From Roseiarcus sp963832305 (lineage in GTDB: Bacteria > Pseudomonadota > Alphaproteobacteria > Rhizobiales > Beijerinckiaceae): DNA of 64,000 bases. The translations under genes and the position numbers were made by a program. This document shows positions 60,517 through 64,000 of this stretch, piece after piece. How positions within the stretch are numbered: the stretch's first letter is position 1; each line of letters opens with the position of its first letter. The stretch is from the NCBI GenBank assembly GCA_963832305.1, contig CAWHTU010000016.1, forward strand, positions 186,001-250,000, given 5' to 3'. The notes below the pieces were generated by a model. It saw nothing but the letters and a program-made list of their open reading frames with translations. It had not been told where the DNA came from and ran no database searches.

Positions 60517-61437
60517 ATGAGCTTCCCGACCGAACTGCGATATCGGCTGGAATATGCCGGATTCCGGCTGATCCAGGCGGCGATTTCCACACGTCCCCTC
60601 GAGGCCGCCTCACGTGAATCCGGCATGGCGTGGCGCCTGATCGCGCCGCGCCTCCGCCGCCAGAAGCGCGCGCTGGACAATCTGGCCCTCGCCTTCCCCG
60701 AGATGTCGCTCAAGGAACGCGAGCGAATCGCGGCCGACATGTGGGAGAACCTGGGCCGCACCTTCGCTGAAGGCTTTTTCCTCAAAGAGATCATGGCTGA
60801 GGGGCGGGTCACATACGAACCGATGGACCAATTGCGCGAAATCGCCCGCGGCGGCCCCTGCATCGTCTGCGGGCTCCATCTCGGAAACTGGGAGCTTGTC
60901 GCCTATGCCGGCAAGCTCATGGGCGCGCCATTCACCGGCGTCTACCAGCGCTTGAGCAACCCTTATGTCGACGCGGCGACGCTCAAGCTGCGCGAGGCCA
61001 TCTACGAGGGCGGGCTTTTGCCCAGGACCACGGCCACCGCCCGAACGCTCCTCAAGACCGCAAGGCAAGGCGGCTATCCCGCGTTCCTCGCCGATCTCCG
61101 CGACGATCGCGGCGCGGCCGTTCCCTTCTTCGGCGCTCTGGCGCGCTCGACCGTCTTCCCGGCCCTGCTCGCGCGCACGACCGGCCTTCCCCTTTACGCC
61201 GGCGCCGCGTTCCGCCGCCCCAATGTCCGTTTCGTGATCCGCGGCGCGCGCATACCCGTCCCCGAAACCAACGATCGCGAGGCCGACGCCATCGTCGCCA
61301 CGGCCGCGCTTCAGAAGCAATTCGAAGCCTTCATCCGCGAAGCGCCCGAGCAGTGGATGTGGGCGCACAGGAAATGGGATGAAGGCCGCGGCGGCCGGTA
61401 TTCGGAAGTGTTCGGCATCATACCCGCCGACCAGTAA
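60517..61437 (+). CDS. Lysophospholipid/lipid A acyltransferase (LpxL-like)
   Basis: 306 aa from ATG 60517 (MSFPTELRYRLEYAGFR) or the GTG 3 bases earlier. The catalytic HxxxxE motif is CGLHLGNWELVAYAG; YQRLSNPYVDAATLKLRE and ADLRDDRGAAVPFFG are typical of the LpxL/HtrB family. It adds a secondary acyl chain to lipid A or a related lipid. The longer upstream open frame has no similarity. Confidence 0.92.
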   Translation: MSFPTELRYRLEYAGFRLIQAAISTRPLEAASRESGMAWRLIAPRLRRQKRALDNLALAFPEMSLKERERIAADMWENLGRTFAEGFFLKEIMAEGRVTYEPMDQLREIARGGPCIVCGLHLGNWELVAYAGKLMGAPFTGVYQRLSNPYVDAATLKLREAIYEGGLLPRTTATARTLLKTARQGGYPAFLADLRDDRGAAVPFFGALARSTVFPALLARTTGLPLYAGAAFRRPNVRFVIRGARIPVPETNDREADAIVATAALQKQFEAFIREAPEQWMWAHRKWDEGRGGRYSEVFGIIPADQ

Positions 61438-61770
61438 CGCGCGACCGCTTTCGCCAAACTCTGCGAACTTTTGCGCGACCGCAAACCCTTTTCATGCGTT
61501 TCCAGCGCTGCATTCGCGCCAGTCAACCGATACGCCCTGTTCGCTCGCGCGAAGTTCAGCAAGTCGGAGCGCTTGTGGCAGAGTTGCCTGCTGTGCCGGG
61601 CTCGCATTGGAGCAACCAGTAGTTGCGGTCAGGGGATCTTATTCACGGGGCGCCGAGGCTCTCAACCTCCCTTGCGCATCGGGATCGATTGAGATTTACC
61701 ACCCTGACCGCGGCCCTTCGGGACGCCCGCGCGGCGCGAGAGCTGACTATGATTTCCCTGGTCGAGGATA
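61438..61770. other. Intergenic region with no recognised gene
   Basis: About 330 bases after the acyltransferase gene, less GC-rich than the average. It precedes a truncated glycosyltransferase start. No repeat or RNA recognised. Confidence 0.4.
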
Positions 61771-61875
61771 TTGACGGTCGGCCCAGTCCAGGGGCCCAAC
61801 CTTGAACTCACCATCCTCATGCCTTGCCTCAATGAGGCCGAAAGCATCGCCCTCCTTTCTGAAGAGAAACGGTGA
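61771..61875 (+). pseudogene. Truncated start of a family 2 glycosyltransferase
   Basis: Reads ELTILMPCLNEAESIALL after a TTG start, the unmistakable N-terminus of a GT2 (dolichol-phosphate mannosyltransferase-like) enzyme, then stops at TGA after about 34 codons. The catalytic domain is missing. Immediately followed by the broken membrane glycosyltransferase; in intact operons these two types pair to deliver a lipid-linked sugar. Confidence 0.75.
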
Positions 61876-61878
61876 CTG

Positions 61879-63549
61879 ATGAATAGCCACACCGTACCCA
61901 ACGTGGCGCCTCCTGACTCCATAACTGCTCGTCCGGTCGGGAGTTTCCTTATCATCGCCATCGCTTTGTTGCTCTTGAAGCTGCTGCTCGTCTCGCGGCG
62001 GGAGATGGCGCCGGAGACGCACGACGCAGAGGCCTATGCAAGCGCCTCAATGCACGGCTTAGGCTTTCTTTTTACCGTTGGCGCAGGTCACCCGCCGGGC
62101 GCGTCTTTGGTCATGGCGATGGCCCGGTCGCTCGGGATCCCCTACCGGATCTTCATCGAGGTCTTGCTGGCGCTGGCGGCGTTCCTGTTTCTCAGGCCCC
62201 TGGTCGCCTCGATGCGTCTCGGGATTGTCGCGGTCGCCCTGAGCTATGCCCTCCTGCTCTTCCATCCGGATTTGATTCTCGAGATGGACCGGCCGATGTC
62301 CGATTCGGTCAGCTTCCTCTGCTGGTTGATCGGCGCGGGAGGAATTATCGGATTTGTTGCGGCGCCCCGGGAGAGATTTCCCGCGTGGAGTCTCGGGCTG
62401 GTCATCGTCAGCTTTGCATTCGCTGGAATAACGCGCTCCGGGGAAGGAACAATCTTCGTGGTCGAGCTGGCTGCGGTGGCGTTCCTGTCCATACTTTTGT
62501 TTCGCGGGGCGGACGGCTGGCGTGGCCGCCGCGCTGTCGTCGTGTGCCTCTGTGCCGTCCTCGCCAACTTGGCGGCCGTTCAAGCGCTGTCGGCGGCCCA
62601 CTATTTCAAAAGCGGCTATTGGGGCGCGAGCGCGGTCGAGAGCCGCGAATGGTGGCGGCTGTATAGCACTCTGCTCTCGCTTCCCGTTCAGCGCGACCGA
62701 TCGTTATGTTCTAGTTAATAAGGCCGCGATGGACATGGCGGAGTCCTTCAGCGACGATCTTCGCAACATGAAGCCGTGCATTCAGACAGCAGGAGATCGA
62801 ATATTCAACGGACGAGATCGCCGAACTATGGCGTCAACTGGGTGATTACCAACTGTCTTCCGGAAGAGAATTCGTCCATACAATATTCCAGAATGCGTAA
62901 AATGTCTGAGGATATTCTCACTGGCGCCCGCGAACGCGGTCTCCATACGTCAGCCCCGATTTTGGGAATTATTCCTCAGCCCGTCACGCAATGGCTTCCG
63001 TATCTTCCCTCATCCATCGTCGAGGTCGCGCGCGATGCGGTTCGAATACCCGGCTCGACTCGCGTTTCGCAGAGTTCCTACCAAGCAGAACTCTTTGATC
63101 GGGCGCTTCTCCGCCGCACCGCTTTGGTCGCGACGGGCGAGAACCCGGAGGTTTTCGGATATCAGTCCTTCATCAAGATTTTATACAGGACTGTGGCGGC
63201 GATTTTCTGGCCTTTGGCCCCAGTATTTCTTGTCGCCTCGGCGACCATTGCCGTGCGCTCTCCGAGCGTCACGATTAAAGCCAAACTCATCGCTTTCGCT
63301 CTTTCGGTCATGGTCATCGATGTGCTTTGCAGGGTCTCGTTTTATTCAGTTGTGGACTGGATACTTTGGGAACTTCCTCCCCGCTACATGCTTGGAGCCA
63401 ACGTATTGACCGTTGTTTTCGTTTTGACCTCGTTGACCATGTGGCTGGCGCCCGCGCTCGGTCCCAAGCTGATGAAGCTTCCAGGCCTTGCTCCCGCCGG
63501 GCCGAAAATGGCTGCCCCAGCCGCCGCGCCTGACCCACCCAGAAGCTGA
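61879..63549 (+). pseudogene. Membrane glycosyltransferase (GT39/PMT-like), broken by frameshifts
   Basis: The first 279 residues run from 61879 with many helices and EMDRPMSDSVSFLCWLIGAG; ETHDAEAYASASMHGLG is the first-loop motif with acidic residues. The frame then breaks near 62695, 62812 and 62893: plus-strand frames with AAMDMAESFSDDLRNM, DEIAELWRQLGDYQL and RKMSEDILTGARERGL continue the same protein. The end has more helices (AIFWPLAPVFLVASATI). Three shifts plus the truncated partner upstream suggest a truly dead gene, though sequencing error cannot be excluded. Confidence 0.7.
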
Positions 63550-63622
63550 AGCTTCCGACTCCGCTAACCAGCGCGGTCCCTCCCCGGCGATCGCAATGAC
63601 GAGCGGCCGCCTGCCGGCGACT

Positions 63623-64000
63623 TCACTCCGCCGCCGCGGCCTCACGCTTCGGCGCGCCATAGGTGTCGGGAATCTTGTCGGCGTAAGCGGCGACGAAATC
63701 GTGGTCATGGTCGACCTCGGTCGCCGGTTTCAGCGCCTCGTCCGTGTAAGCCGCGCCGTTCTGATCGCCGAGCACGCGGCGCAGAATCGAACGGTAGCGT
63801 AGCGCTAGAGCGGCCCATTTTCCCGCGACCCGGGCGAAGTCCCACGCCCGCCACGGATAGAACAGCAGCGGATTCACGACCTTCATCCCGTGCCGGCGCT
63901 GGGTCCTGATCTTGCGCCGCACATAGCCGAACTGGAGCGGGTGCACGCCCTCGATCCGCGATGAACCCGAGAACACCGTCATCGCATCGACGATCTTGCG
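63623..64000 (-). CDS. C-terminal part of a protein, possibly a B12-binding radical SAM protein
   Basis: The gene runs off the right edge; 125 residues are visible, ending AKREAAAAE-like (KREAAAAE). Sequence SRIEGVHPLQFGYVRRKIRT and VVNPLLFYPWRAWDFARVAG resembles the tail of cobalamin-binding radical SAM proteins of Hyphomicrobiales, but from memory only. No catalytic motif is in view, so the call is tentative. Confidence 0.45.
   Translation of the reverse strand, partial: RKIVDAMTVFSGSSRIEGVHPLQFGYVRRKIRTQRRHGMKVVNPLLFYPWRAWDFARVAGKWAALALRYRSILRRVLGDQNGAAYTDEALKPATEVDHDHDFVAAYADKIPDTYGAPKREAAAAE

Noticed and set aside
1..64000. tRNA, rRNA, insertion sequences or prophage genes
   Set aside because: Looked for T-loop motifs, rRNA segments, transposase and integrase motifs; none were convincing.

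Overview
The window is about 65% GC and gene-dense. Its gene content (LolCD, a short ProS, a CtaB/DUF420 cytochrome oxidase cluster, HiPIP, an ECF sigma/anti-sigma pair with a fasciclin protein, Bpt, PEP-CTERM, TrpB2) points to an alphaproteobacterium, probably Hyphomicrobiales and perhaps the Beijerinckiaceae/Methylocystaceae neighbourhood. That placement is inferred from gene content and style, because no rRNA or tRNA gene is present. I saw no transposase, integrase, phage or CRISPR array.

Layout. 1-3.8 kb: start of a branched-chain amino-acid binding protein, divergent from a CGNR regulator and a lipoprotein-LivH fusion permease, then RDD and Bpt genes. 3.9-6.7 kb: the most striking island, a three-gene minus-strand operon of a 92-aa glycine-rich precursor peptide, a radical SAM/SPASM enzyme and a JmjC-type cupin oxygenase. 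It looks like a RiPP of the cyclophane (triceptide) kind. 6.8-10.9 kb: a MetE-like gene and a PEP-CTERM gene lie between an L-serine dehydratase gene and decayed pieces of a second copy of it. 11.1-16.8 kb: Nfu, an isoprenylcysteine methyltransferase-like gene and a complete sugar-type ABC importer. 17-20.4 kb: lolD-lolC-proS. 20.7-23.3 kb: ArsR/AHSA1 pair, a monooxygenase-fold protein, TrxC and an orphan bufferin-type peptide. 23.3-28 kb: acyl-CoA synthetase, GST, Der and a YfgM-like protein. 28.3-36.9 kb: redox proteins (c-type cytochromes, HiPIP), a divergent haem-copper oxidase-like cluster with CtaB, and an ABC exporter. 37.2-44 kb: methyltransferase, glycosyltransferase, and two paralogous MFS exporters in divergent orientation around a universal stress protein. 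44-50 kb: outer-membrane protein, unknown periplasmic protein, anti-sigma/ECF sigma, fasciclin protein, then cytochrome b with a Tat-exported molybdopterin enzyme and DUF3237. 50.2-56.4 kb: FtsB, enolase, Tgt-QueA and two cyclophilins. 56.5-64 kb: TrpB2, FAD monooxygenase, 2OG-Fe oxygenase, LpxL-like acyltransferase, a decayed glycosyltransferase pair and the end of one more gene.

Three small genes of the sigma-factor neighbourhood share a CCGTAAC element 50-66 bases before their starts, and a similar element precedes the orphan bufferin gene. This suggests one small envelope-stress regulon.

At least ten genes carry single-base frameshifts, mostly in GC runs (serine dehydratase, methyltransferase, ABC permease, DUF1801, MFS, outer-membrane protein, TrpB2, FAD monooxygenase, 2OG oxygenase, membrane glycosyltransferase). 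So many in 64 kb suggests residual sequencing error rather than widespread gene death. Those entries are annotated across the shift.
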